From Bacteroidales bacterium (GTDB lineage: Bacteria; Bacteroidota; Bacteroidia; Bacteroidales; UBA10428), in assembly GCA_016934055.1 (NCBI GenBank), contig JAFGTR010000123.1, forward strand, positions 1-55,914: DNA of 55,914 nucleotides, read 5' to 3'. The notes beneath the pieces are model-generated. The model had not been told where the DNA came from and did no database searches. It worked only from the letters and a program-made list of their open reading frames with translations. Shown piece by piece: positions 1-8,521 of this stretch (the first letter of the stretch is position 1; every line of letters begins with the position of its first letter). The position numbers and the translations under genes were made by a program.

Positions 1-147
1 CGCAAAGTCGCTAAGGCGCTAAGATTGTGTTGGATAAAAAGCACACCTTTTTATTCTATTTTTCTTTGCGTCTTTGCGCCTCTGCGAGAAATATCTTATA
101 TTCTCTTTGCGCCTCTGCGAGAACCTATCCTTTGCGACTTCACCCTC
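1..147. repeat. Intergenic repeat cluster of the CGCAAAG/CTTTGCG type
   Basis: The sequence contains a 19-bp direct repeat at 72-90 and 105-123 (CTTTGCGCCTCTGCGAGAA). The left edge carries CGCAAAGTCGCTAAGGCGC in the opposite orientation, so the block can fold on itself. No credible gene is present; the reading frame that crosses it on the minus strand is a shadow of the oxidoreductase gene. Blocks like this are common between genes in Bacteroidota. It lies just downstream of the minus-strand operon that ends at 148. Confidence 0.6.
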
Positions 148-1587
148 CTAAGGCTTTTTTCGCATGATGCCAAGGGCACATAAATAGCCCCCGTATATGG
201 CCCCTGAAAAGCCGCCACCTGTTTTTCCCCAGGCAGAGGCGAAATGAAGATTGCCTGGTAATTTTGATGTATCAATTGTTTTCCGTGCGGGCGCTTGTGC
301 AAAACCATAAACAGCGCCTTCCGGATTGAGCGTATATCTTCTGAGTGAATACGGGGTACCAACTTCACAATACGCAATGATGTTTTTAACGCCGGGAATC
401 AGTCTTTCCAGTCTTTCCGTAAAGACTGAAGCCACCCTGTCCTTTTTGGCAAGATATGCTGCCCTGTCAAGATTTTCCCAGTCTTTCAGATAGTCAATGC
501 AACACAGGGTGCCTACACTTTTACCCGGAGGGGCCAGTCCTGAGTCTACCTGGCTGTAATCGATAAAGGTGAAATTGCGTACATTAAAATCTTCGTGGTT
601 ATTCTTAAGGATATCCTTTTGTGACTTTATGGTGCTGTCATATACAAAGGTCGAATAATACCTGTGTCCTGATTCCTTTAAAGGTTTGCTGAATCCGAAA
701 TATACGGTAAGCAGGGAAGCCCCTGTTTGCTGATGTTTCAATTCATCTTTCAGCAAAAGGCCGTATTCTTCCGGGAGCAAGCTGATAAGATTCGGCATGG
801 CGGTATTGGCAATGATTTCATCAGCCATGGCTTCCAGCACATCATTTTGCTTTTTCATATTTTGCTTATACAGAACACTGGTTATCTTTCCGTTTTCAGC
901 ACGAATACCTGTCACCAGGTGGTTCAGCAAAACCTCCCCGCCATGTTCCCTGATATAACCTGCCAGGTGGTCAGAAAGCTTTTGCGAACCGCCTTTGATA
1001 AAACTGGCACCGCCTGTAAAATAGCTTCCCTGGGAAACGGAGTAGTAAGAAAGAGACAAGGTATAGGGATCGTCATGAAAATAACCCAGGTTACCGAGCA
1101 AAACAAGTTTCAGGTCATCATTGTGAATGATGCTGTCAAGGAATTCTCCCAGGCTTTTTTCCTGCTGACCATCCTCAAATACCTTTTTTTTAGGTTTCAG
1201 TATCTGTGTAAAATATGCATTAATTCCCGCCGTTTCTTCAGGAAACAGTTTGGATAATCTTTCTGCTGCAATCACAGGATCATGCGGTATGGTTATATCA
1301 ATCCGGTCGTTTGTAAACCTGTAGAATTCAGGAAGCGGCAGAAATTCAACACGACTGAAGACATCAAGATCGTTAAATATCTTCGTTTTCATATCCCCGG
1401 GCGAAGGACCGTACATCTCGTGCAATCCCACTTCAAGAACAAAGTCGCCCCTGTCAAAGGTAGTGGCATATCCCCCTGGCCTGTCGTGTTGTTCGATCAC
1501 GAGCACCTTCTTTCCTTCCCTGGCCAGCTTGGCCCCTGCGGTCAGTCCGCCGAGCCCGGCGCCGATGATGATAATGTCGTATTTCAT
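148..1587 (-). CDS. FAD-dependent phytoene desaturase/retinol saturase-like oxidoreductase
   Basis: This 479-residue protein opens with a dinucleotide-binding fold (GAGLGG at about residues 9-14, followed by an acidic residue at the end of strand 2 in VIEQHDRPGG). It ends with the conserved FAD-contacting tail (GKTGGGFSGAIYGG near 456-469). This layout and length fit the CrtI/CrtISO/all-trans-retinol 13,14-reductase family, which reduces, desaturates or isomerises polyene or lipid substrates. The substrate cannot be read from sequence. It is the last gene of a three-gene minus-strand set with a GNAT-like protein and an acyl-CoA synthetase, which suggests lipid or polyene metabolism. The ATG at 1587 is chosen because the FAD fold begins at residue 3. 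Confidence 0.85.
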   Translation of the reverse strand: MKYDIIIIGAGLGGLTAGAKLAREGKKVLVIEQHDRPGGYATTFDRGDFVLEVGLHEMYGPSPGDMKTKIFNDLDVFSRVEFLPLPEFYRFTNDRIDITIPHDPVIAAERLSKLFPEETAGINAYFTQILKPKKKVFEDGQQEKSLGEFLDSIIHNDDLKLVLLGNLGYFHDDPYTLSLSYYSVSQGSYFTGGASFIKGGSQKLSDHLAGYIREHGGEVLLNHLVTGIRAENGKITSVLYKQNMKKQNDVLEAMADEIIANTAMPNLISLLPEEYGLLLKDELKHQQTGASLLTVYFGFSKPLKESGHRYYSTFVYDSTIKSQKDILKNNHEDFNVRNFTFIDYSQVDSGLAPPGKSVGTLCCIDYLKDWENLDRAAYLAKKDRVASVFTERLERLIPGVKNIIAYCEVGTPYSLRRYTLNPEGAVYGFAQAPARKTIDTSKLPGNLHFASAWGKTGGGFSGAIYGGYLCALGIMRKKP

Positions 1588-1662
1588 GAAGAAGTAGTTA
1601 AAAGTTAGCCGTCATTAGAATGTATTTCATATTGTCTTCGATCTTAGATCTTAGATCTTTGA

Positions 1663-2826
1663 TCATTCAGGGATTGGATACCGTTTAAATTCCCGGGTCC
1701 GGTCAAAAAGATACCGGAATGTCATATAATTTTTCACCGGTACACAGCCCACGGCAATGAATATCTTTCTCATTTTCGGATTGAAATCCGCCACCCACGA
1801 AAATTCAATTTCAGTATAGTGAGGCTTTTTCCGGAAAACATGCTGCAGGTTATGAATAAAAGCTGATTCGATGCCCCGGTTCTGAAATCCGGGAACGACA
1901 CCCATTAATAAACCCTTTGCCCGGGTCATTGTCTTTCGCTTTTTCAGCCACACGAATTTCAGCATGCTGAACAGGTTGAGTTTACCATTAAGATGTTTCA
2001 GTATCATGTTAAGATCAGGAAACATGAGATAGATCCCGATCGGCTTCCCTTCAAAATAAGCCAGCCAGATGAATTCCTCGTCTACAATAGGCTTTGCCTT
2101 TTTCAGTGTAGCCTTTATGTAAGCCGGTTCCAATGGTTCAAAATTCTGTTTGAAGGAAGCCCATGCTTCATTGAATGCTTCAGCAAAATCGTTTGTGAGT
2201 TTTTCTTCTTCTTTCCATGTGAAATGTCTGAATGTATATCCCGGCTGACTAAGTATCCGCTCAGCAATTCTTGTTAATCTTTCAGGCAGCGGTTTTGTGA
2301 TATCAAGATGGAATCCTTCCATTTTGTAATACACCTGAAATCCATATGACTCAAACAGGCTTTGATAATAAGGAGGATTATAAGGTACATCAAAGGAGGG
2401 GTGTGTGAATCCGTTAACCAGCAGGCCCCAGTATTTATCTGTCTCACCGAAATTAACGGGTCCGTCCATGGCTTCCATGCCCTTTTCCTGCAACCAGTTC
2501 TTCGCTGCATCAAAAAGAAGGAATGCAGCCTCTTTATCATCGATACATTCAAAAAAGCCCATGCCGCCTGTAGGCTGTTCATATGAATCAGCAAGGTTAA
2601 AATCGATAAAAGCCGCTATCCGGCCGATCAGTTTTTTTTTATCCTTTGTCAGCACCCATCGTTCAACGACACCATGTTTGAAATAAGTGTTTTTCCTGGG
2701 ATCAAATACCCCCCTGATATCGTTATCAAGCGGACATACCCAGGTTTTGTCATTTTTGTAAATAACCCTGGCCGTATCCAGAAACATCTGTTCAGTTCTG
2801 CGGTCAGTAACTTTATGGAGATTCAT
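1663..2826 (-). CDS. GNAT-fold acyltransferase-like protein
   Basis: About 387 residues if started at the ATG at 2826, which leaves a 1-bp gap after the acyl-CoA synthetase stop; a start at 2850 would overlap that gene. The C-terminal third has a GNAT-like acyl-CoA pyrophosphate loop (GVVPGFQNRGIESAFI, near residues 314-329) and a following strand-helix pattern. The N-terminal half is a longer region with a WVCPLD segment and many aromatic residues, as in larger Bacteroidota GNAT-family proteins. Its tight coupling to an acyl-CoA synthetase suggests that it uses or processes an acyl-CoA. The acceptor is unknown. Confidence 0.7.
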   Translation of the reverse strand: MNLHKVTDRRTEQMFLDTARVIYKNDKTWVCPLDNDIRGVFDPRKNTYFKHGVVERWVLTKDKKKLIGRIAAFIDFNLADSYEQPTGGMGFFECIDDKEAAFLLFDAAKNWLQEKGMEAMDGPVNFGETDKYWGLLVNGFTHPSFDVPYNPPYYQSLFESYGFQVYYKMEGFHLDITKPLPERLTRIAERILSQPGYTFRHFTWKEEEKLTNDFAEAFNEAWASFKQNFEPLEPAYIKATLKKAKPIVDEEFIWLAYFEGKPIGIYLMFPDLNMILKHLNGKLNLFSMLKFVWLKKRKTMTRAKGLLMGVVPGFQNRGIESAFIHNLQHVFRKKPHYTEIEFSWVADFNPKMRKIFIAVGCVPVKNYMTFRYLFDRTREFKRYPIPE

Positions 2827-2827
2827 A

Positions 2828-4603
2828 TTACTTTTTGTAGATCTGCGCAATAAGGTCTTTATATTTATTGTGGATATACTGGCGCCTGAGCTTTAAGGTT
2901 GGAGAAAGCTCACCTGTTGCCGGTGTCCACTCGTCATGAACCAGTTTGAAACGGTTCAGCCTTTCCGGTGGACTCAACCGTTTATTATAATTATCAATCT
3001 CAGTAGAAAAAAATGATTGAACATCAGGTTGCAGGATCAATTCCTTATTATCCTCATAAGCTAAATTTTTTGAAGTCTTCCAATCATCGAAATATTTAAA
3101 ATTCGGTGAAATCAGGGCACTGGCAAACTTTTCATGTTCACCAATAACCATGATCTGATCGATAATGGGTGATTCTTTAAAAATATTCTCAATGATCTGA
3201 GGGGCAATGAATTTTCCGTTCGAGAGTTTGAATCTCTCCTTTTTTCTGTCTGTTACCATAAGGAATTTCCCGTCTTCTATATGCCCGATATCGCCTGTGT
3301 GGAACCATCCCTCTTCGTCAAATACCTGTTTTGTAAGCTCAGTATCCTTGTAATAGCCGGGGGTCACATTAGGCCCTTTGCACAGTATCTCCCCGTCATC
3401 AGCTATTTTAACCTGTACATCTTCAATGACACAGCCCACAGAACCCAGTTTAACACTCCCCTTTTCTGTCGTGTTAATGGTGATAATAGGAGAAGTCTCG
3501 GTGAGTCCGTACATGTTGATTATTTTAATCCCGGCTGCCCAGAACAGCCGTTCAAGCCTTGCCTGAAGGCTGGCTCCCCCACAGCCGACAATTCTTACAT
3601 TGCCTCCAAGAGCCTGTCGCCATTTGCTGAATATCAGCTTATCCGCAATTTTCAGCTTCATCTCATACAGCCATCCGTTTTCGCCAAAAGGATTATATAC
3701 AAAGCCAAGGTCAACGGCCCAGAAAAACAGCTTTTTCTTAAAACCATCCAGTTTATTGCCTTTTGAAATGATAGCGTCGTAAAACTTCTCAATGACCCTG
3801 GGAACAGCATCAAAACCGTCGGCTTTTATTTCAGCCAGGTTGGCCGCTATTGTCCCCATGTTTTCAGCATAATAAATACTGGTGCCACTGAATTGTGTCT
3901 GGTAATTGCCAAGCCTGCCCCCAACATGGCATAATGGTAATATGCTGAGATATTTATCTTCAGGTTTCAGTTTGAAGACTTTTGCCGCAGCCAGGAAATT
4001 GCTGACCATATTCCGGTGTGTCAGCATCACACCTTTGGCCTTGCCGGTGGTGCCTGATGTATAGATAAGTGAAGCAAAATCATCAGGCTGAATGGAAGCT
4101 TTAATGGTATCAACTGTCTGCCTGTGCTTTTCGGCGTTCGCTTTTCCAGCGTCGGTAATCTCTTTCCAGTTTTTCACGCCCTCCACCTCATCGAAGGAAT
4201 AGATCTGAATGGGCTGACCGGAAGCAAAAACAGCCGGATTCAACACCTTATATAATTTTTTGTCTGATACCAGGATGAGTTTTGCCTCACTGTGTTTGAT
4301 GATGTAAAGATATTCAAGGGCGCTCAGCGAGGTAAAGACAGGAACGTGGATCACCCCGGTCATGGCCATCCCCATATCGGCAAAATTCCATTCAGGCCGG
4401 TTGTTCGATACAGTAATAACCATATCTCCTCTTTTCAACCCGAGCTCAAGAAGACCATAACTGAAATTATGCGATATTTCAATATAATCGTCCGCACTGT
4501 ATTTTACCCATACGCCATTTTGCCTGGCGCAAAGAGCATCTTCCTTATTTGGAAAGTGCTCCCTGTATCTGTCAAGCAGATCAAAGGTCCGTTCTGTATT
4601 CAT
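2828..4603 (-). CDS. Long-chain acyl-CoA synthetase (AMP-forming)
   Basis: A 591-residue ANL-superfamily enzyme that activates a fatty acid as acyl-AMP and then acyl-CoA. The visible core motifs, in order, are the phosphate loop TSGTTGKAKG (about 184-193), YGLTETSP (about 364), GWFHTGD (about 433), and the hinge/C-terminal lysine region DRKKERFKLSNGKFIAPQ (about 448-465). Length fits the FAA1/FadD-like class of bacterial long-chain synthetases. It is the first gene of the lipid-related operon and overlaps or abuts the GNAT-like gene. The chain length used cannot be told. Confidence 0.9.
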   Translation of the reverse strand: MNTERTFDLLDRYREHFPNKEDALCARQNGVWVKYSADDYIEISHNFSYGLLELGLKRGDMVITVSNNRPEWNFADMGMAMTGVIHVPVFTSLSALEYLYIIKHSEAKLILVSDKKLYKVLNPAVFASGQPIQIYSFDEVEGVKNWKEITDAGKANAEKHRQTVDTIKASIQPDDFASLIYTSGTTGKAKGVMLTHRNMVSNFLAAAKVFKLKPEDKYLSILPLCHVGGRLGNYQTQFSGTSIYYAENMGTIAANLAEIKADGFDAVPRVIEKFYDAIISKGNKLDGFKKKLFFWAVDLGFVYNPFGENGWLYEMKLKIADKLIFSKWRQALGGNVRIVGCGGASLQARLERLFWAAGIKIINMYGLTETSPIITINTTEKGSVKLGSVGCVIEDVQVKIADDGEILCKGPNVTPGYYKDTELTKQVFDEEGWFHTGDIGHIEDGKFLMVTDRKKERFKLSNGKFIAPQIIENIFKESPIIDQIMVIGEHEKFASALISPNFKYFDDWKTSKNLAYEDNKELILQPDVQSFFSTEIDNYNKRLSPPERLNRFKLVHDEWTPATGELSPTLKLRRQYIHNKYKDLIAQIYKK

Positions 4604-4743
4604 GTTATTTTTTCAAATTAATCTCAGGAAAGATATAAAATTGTTTTCAATCCTGAAACATATGGCCACCGGATAATAACAGGATTACCTTCTGGTCTTT
4701 ATGATTCAGGCCGGAATTCAAAGCTCCTGAAAGACTGCTCTAA

Positions 4744-6093
4744 TTAGAAACTTAAAAAAAATGTTGTTGGTTTGCCGGCTTGTGAAAAAACGGATAAGCT
4801 GCCCTTATGTGAGCGCATGATCTTACGTGACAGGCTCAATCCTATCCCGGAACCGTTGTCTTTGGTGGTATAAAAAGGAACAAATATCTTGTCAGTTTCT
4901 TCAGGAGGAATGGCTTTTCCGTTGTTGGAAATGCTGATCTTAAGCCTACCCGATGCATTTTCTGCAACACGGATTACGATCTTTTTATGTTCCGTGTTTT
5001 TCAGCGCATCAACAGCATTATTGATGATGTTGATCATGACCTGGCTGAGCAGCTTTTCATCACCCAGCAATTTTTCATGATATCCCTTGTTTACAATACT
5101 GAAACGGATATTTTCTTCGTCCAGCCGGTTCTTCATTAACAACCGGATGGCATTCAGCCAATCATTGATAATTATGGGTTTAAAGACCGGATCCGGCACT
5201 TTTGTTAGTCTGCGGTAATCTTCCACAAAACGCATTAACCCTCTGCCTGTATTCTCAATGACTTCCAATCCGTTGATAATATTGTCAATGTGCTTATCCG
5301 TCACTTCCTGAACCGGTAACGGATTTTTATTCCTGATAAATATGCGTGAAAGAGTATTGCATAAGGAAGTGATCGGTGCTATGGAATTCATGATCTCATG
5401 CGTCATCACCCTGATAAGTTTCTGCCATGAGTCCAGTTCATTTTCCTCTATCTCGGCCCTTATATCGGAGACAGAATACAACCTGTAACGGTTCTCGCCA
5501 AAATTAAGCAGGGCAACCTTCAGGGAAAACAAACTGAGTTCAGTGCCATGAAGCACTTTAATGGTCCGGCTCTGACCCGGCATTATATGCATCAGCTGTT
5601 CGTATAATTCATGATTCTTTTGCTTCAGAAGGTCAATATGTGTGATATGAGGCAGTCCGATAAAATCAAGAGCCGAATCATTGATTTGTTCAATATAACC
5701 CTTCTCGTCAACAGCTAATAATCCGGTAGCCGATGATTTCAGCATCTCATGAAAAAATTTCTCATTGTGTGCGTTCTTTATTTTCATATCCGCAATATGC
5801 TGATTCAGGCGGTTAAAGCTCTGGTGCAGAGCACGCAATGATTTTGTTCGGATGTTTTCGGCATAATGAAGTGTGGTGTCATCATTGGTAACCGCGTCGA
5901 AAAAGAAAGCCACCTTACGGTTGACACCGTTCAGAAAATAGACAAGTTCAAAAAACGAAACCAGGACAGCCACCATCAGGGGTCCGGCCATTAGCCAGTT
6001 ACGCTGGTATAAGACAAGTCCCAGTAAGGCTGTGACAAATGCAAAAATAATGAGACGGATGATGACTGACAGGTTAAAAGATCTATAAATCAT
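4744..6093 (-). CDS. Membrane sensor histidine kinase, NtrB-like
   Basis: About 449 residues from the ATG at 6093. This start is preferred because the longer frame only adds residues antisense-free inside the regulator gene, and the membrane segment begins directly after it. Two N-terminal membrane helices (about 9-27 and 31-52) form a short hairpin. They are followed by a helical linker, a PAS-like segment (about 130-225), a phospho-acceptor helix with THEIMNSIAP (His near 231) and an ATPase domain with an N box (NIINNAVDAL), a G1 box reading NNG, and GSGIGLSLS. It overlaps the upstream response-regulator stop by 11 bp, so the pair is translationally coupled. The signal is unknown; the divergent ABC array is the likely target. 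Confidence 0.88.
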   Translation of the reverse strand: MIYRSFNLSVIIRLIIFAFVTALLGLVLYQRNWLMAGPLMVAVLVSFFELVYFLNGVNRKVAFFFDAVTNDDTTLHYAENIRTKSLRALHQSFNRLNQHIADMKIKNAHNEKFFHEMLKSSATGLLAVDEKGYIEQINDSALDFIGLPHITHIDLLKQKNHELYEQLMHIMPGQSRTIKVLHGTELSLFSLKVALLNFGENRYRLYSVSDIRAEIEENELDSWQKLIRVMTHEIMNSIAPITSLCNTLSRIFIRNKNPLPVQEVTDKHIDNIINGLEVIENTGRGLMRFVEDYRRLTKVPDPVFKPIIINDWLNAIRLLMKNRLDEENIRFSIVNKGYHEKLLGDEKLLSQVMINIINNAVDALKNTEHKKIVIRVAENASGRLKISISNNGKAIPPEETDKIFVPFYTTKDNGSGIGLSLSRKIMRSHKGSLSVFSQAGKPTTFFLSF

Positions 6094-7444
6094 ACCGTTT
6101 GATTTTATTGTATAAAGTCTGGCGTGATATGCCCAGTTGATTGGCCACGGCAGTGTGCTTGCCCTTGTGTTTATCGAGGGCTGCCTCAATCATGTGCTTT
6201 TCCATTTCTTCGAGGGTGAAATAGCCAAATCCTGTTAATTTCCCGGCGGATTTAAACTCAAAATCATCAGGTTTAAGTGTTTCAGAATCACTGAGAATTA
6301 CTGCTTTCTCAATGGTATGCCGCAACTCCCTTATATTGCCAGGCCAGGAATACCCGGTCATTTTTTTTAATGCCTGTGAACTGATCCTGAGCGATGGTTT
6401 GTGATATCGCTTTTCAAAGTATTTGAGGAAAACGCTGGCAAGCAGCTCAATATCGCCGTCCCTCTCCCTGAGGGGAGGGACCTCTATTAAAATAGTATTT
6501 ATCCTGTATAATAAGTCTTCGCGGAATTTATGTTGTGTAATAAGCTGTTCCAGGTCACAGTTGGTGGCACATACCAGCCGTATGTCAACAGGGATGGGCT
6601 GATTTGATCCTACCGGCACAATAGTGCGGTTCTGCAGTGCGGATAAAAGCTTCGATTGCAGAGCGTGAGGCAGGTTGCCTATCTCATCAAGGAATAAAGT
6701 TCCCCTATGAGCCAGCTGAAATTTTCCGATGCGGTCTTCACGGGCATCTGTGAATGATCCCTTTTTATGCCCGAAAAGTTCGCTTTCGAAAAGGGTTTCA
6801 GGAATGGTTCCCATATCGACACTTACCAGTAATTCATTATGACGTCCCGATTTCCGGTGTATTTCATAAGCTACAAGTTCCTTGCCGGTGCCATTTTCAC
6901 CCGTAATCAACACGTTGGCATCTGTTTTTGCCACTTTGGCAATAGTCTGCATCATGCTTAATATGCCCGGAGAAGATCCCAGTATACGTCTTTGCTCCTG
7001 GTTCAGCTCCCTTTTCATAAACTGTTCATGTTGTTTTAACTCTTCAACCCGGATGTTAGAACGTCTTAATTTTAAAGTGGCTTGCAATGTTGCCAGTAAC
7101 TTTTCATTTTCCCAGGGCTTTAATATAAAATCAGCTGCCCCTTTTTTCAAGGCTTTTACAGCCAGCTCCACATCACCATACGCCGTGATCATGACCACTT
7201 CAGTTGCCGGCGATGCCTTCTTTATTTCGTCCAGCCAGAACAGGCCTTCATTCCCGGTATTGACCCCGGCAGAAAAATTCATATCCAGCAATACAATATC
7301 AAAATCATCACTTTTCAGCTTCTCCTGTATTAAATTAGGATTTGCAATGGTTACTACTGTTTCATAATCGAATTGCAACAGCATTTTGAGGGCGCTGAGC
7401 GCATTCCTGTTGTCATCAACGACGAGTATTTTACCGGTCTGCAT
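6083..7444 (-). CDS. Sigma-54-dependent response regulator, NtrC family
   Basis: A 453-residue three-domain activator. The receiver domain has the acidic pair DD at 10-11, the phospho-acceptor Asp54 (LLDMN) and Lys near 107. The AAA+ domain shows Walker A GENGTGKE (about 181), Walker B TLFLDEIG and the arginine-finger region FREDLLYRI. The Fis-type helix-turn-helix is at the C-terminus (KHTAVANQLGISRQTLYNKIK). The sigma-54 contact loop reads GSFTDA, where the classic family motif is GAFTGA; a D in this position is known in some family members, but contact with sigma-54 should not be assumed. It partners the overlapping histidine kinase and probably acts on the divergent promoter region at 7445-7748. 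Confidence 0.92.
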   Translation of the reverse strand: MQTGKILVVDDNRNALSALKMLLQFDYETVVTIANPNLIQEKLKSDDFDIVLLDMNFSAGVNTGNEGLFWLDEIKKASPATEVVMITAYGDVELAVKALKKGAADFILKPWENEKLLATLQATLKLRRSNIRVEELKQHEQFMKRELNQEQRRILGSSPGILSMMQTIAKVAKTDANVLITGENGTGKELVAYEIHRKSGRHNELLVSVDMGTIPETLFESELFGHKKGSFTDAREDRIGKFQLAHRGTLFLDEIGNLPHALQSKLLSALQNRTIVPVGSNQPIPVDIRLVCATNCDLEQLITQHKFREDLLYRINTILIEVPPLRERDGDIELLASVFLKYFEKRYHKPSLRISSQALKKMTGYSWPGNIRELRHTIEKAVILSDSETLKPDDFEFKSAGKLTGFGYFTLEEMEKHMIEAALDKHKGKHTAVANQLGISRQTLYNKIKRYDL

Positions 7445-7748
7445 AATGATTGTAATGAATAATGAATGAAACCGCAGAAAGAAATAAAAACCTCCGGACT
7501 TTTCCTGTTCTTCCCGTTAAATTTCTCTTTTCAAAGGTAAAGAACTTCAATAACAGCTTACAGAAAGTGTCTAAAAATTTTACATACCAATACAATTTTT
7601 TTACAGTTTATTCAGGGATTTCTTCATAAGATACTGTATATGTACATGTTAATACACTGGCATCCTTTTTGATTTCAGATGCGGAAAACAACCTCAAATT
7701 TTATCAGGGAGTACCAGTAACTTTAATCTGAATTAAGCTATTCATGCA
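7445..7748. promoter_or_regulatory. Divergent control region between the two-component operon and the ABC array
   Basis: A 304-bp region without a gene. On the minus strand a TACCTTTG box (7532-7539) could be the -7 of the regulator/kinase operon, but no clear -33 partner is seen. On the plus strand a -24/-12-like site lies at 7658-7673. Upstream of it are an A/T-rich stretch flanked by TGT and ACA (about 7569-7585) and a small palindrome around ATGTACAT, which could be activator sites. Confidence 0.5.
7658..7673 (+). promoter_or_regulatory. Candidate sigma-54 promoter
   Basis: The sequence TGGCATCCTTTTTGAT matches the -24/-12 consensus TGGCAC-N5-TTGC in the GG element and spacing. It differs at the -12 element, which is GA instead of GC, and at one -24 base. 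It lies about 75 bp before the first ABC gene and beside an NtrC-type regulator gene, which is the main argument for it. Confidence 0.45.
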
Positions 7749-8467
7749 ATGATAAAAACAATTGATCTCACCAGGACATTCCGTACAGATGAAGTAGAAA
7801 CGACAGCTCTGAATAAAGTTAACCTGGTGGTTAATAAAGGTGAATTCGTTGCCGTCATGGGTCCTTCAGGATGCGGAAAATCCACGCTGCTGAATATTGT
7901 CGGACTTATTGACAATCTATCAGAAGGTCAGTATTTCTTTAACGGACACGATGTATCCCGGCTCAGGGAAGGCCAGCGCACCGATATGCGAAAAGGAAAT
8001 ATCGGTTTCGTTTTTCAAAGCTTCAACCTCATTGATGAGCTGAATGTCTTTGAAAATGTAGAGCTTCCACTGGTTTACATGAGGGTAAGGGAATCAGAGC
8101 GCAAAAAAGGGTCGAAACTATTTTGGAAAGAATGAAGATCGGCCATCGCCGGAAGCATTTCCCCCAGCAGCTTTCCGGTGGCCAGCAGCAGCGTGTGGCC
8201 ATTGCCCGGGCTGTGATAGCTGGGCCCAAGCTTATCCTGGCTGACGAACCTACCGGTAACCTGGATTCGAAAAACGGACTTGAAGTCATGAATTTGTTAT
8301 CTGAGCTGAATAAAGAAGGGACAACCATTGTTATGGTCACGCACTCCGAAAGGGATTCAGGCTATGCGCATCGTCTGGTTAACCTTTTTGACGGAAAGAT
8401 CATTACCGAGGAAATGAAGAGGAGTATGGAAGTGATAATTCAGGATGCAGATGGTTTTCAGCTATGA
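7749..8467 (+). pseudogene. ABC transporter ATPase (LolD/MacB type), frameshifted
   Basis: Two adjoining frames together encode one ATPase of about 240 residues. The first frame (7749-8135) carries Walker A (GPSGCGKST), the Q-loop (GFVFQSF) and ends after ESERKK with out-of-frame residues. The second frame, entered near 8105-8108, carries the signature LSGGQQQR, Walker [10 protein letters not shown]-loop GNLDS and switch His (VTHS). The frames join in a run of six A (8103-8108): one extra A would give a continuous protein reading [14 protein letters not shown] across the joint. This can be a real mutation, a homopolymer sequencing error, or slippage. It heads the ABC array, and without repair its products would lack either Walker A or Walker B. 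Confidence 0.85.
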
Positions 8468-8521
8468 CCCTATTGATTGAGGGAATACTATGATTTTGAA
8501 AATAAAGAATCAAAGATTATC

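Noticed and set aside
96..377. Minus-strand frame of 93 codons at the window start
   Set aside because: It overlaps the 3' end of the oxidoreductase gene in another frame, and its C-terminus is encoded by the CTTTGCG repeat block. No coding support.
8095..8120. Programmed -1 frameshift in the first ABC ATPase
   Set aside because: The run is only six A preceded by C, the slip pairing in the first site is poor, and no stimulatory hairpin is obvious just downstream. ABC ATPases are not known to use it. A mutation or sequencing error is more likely.
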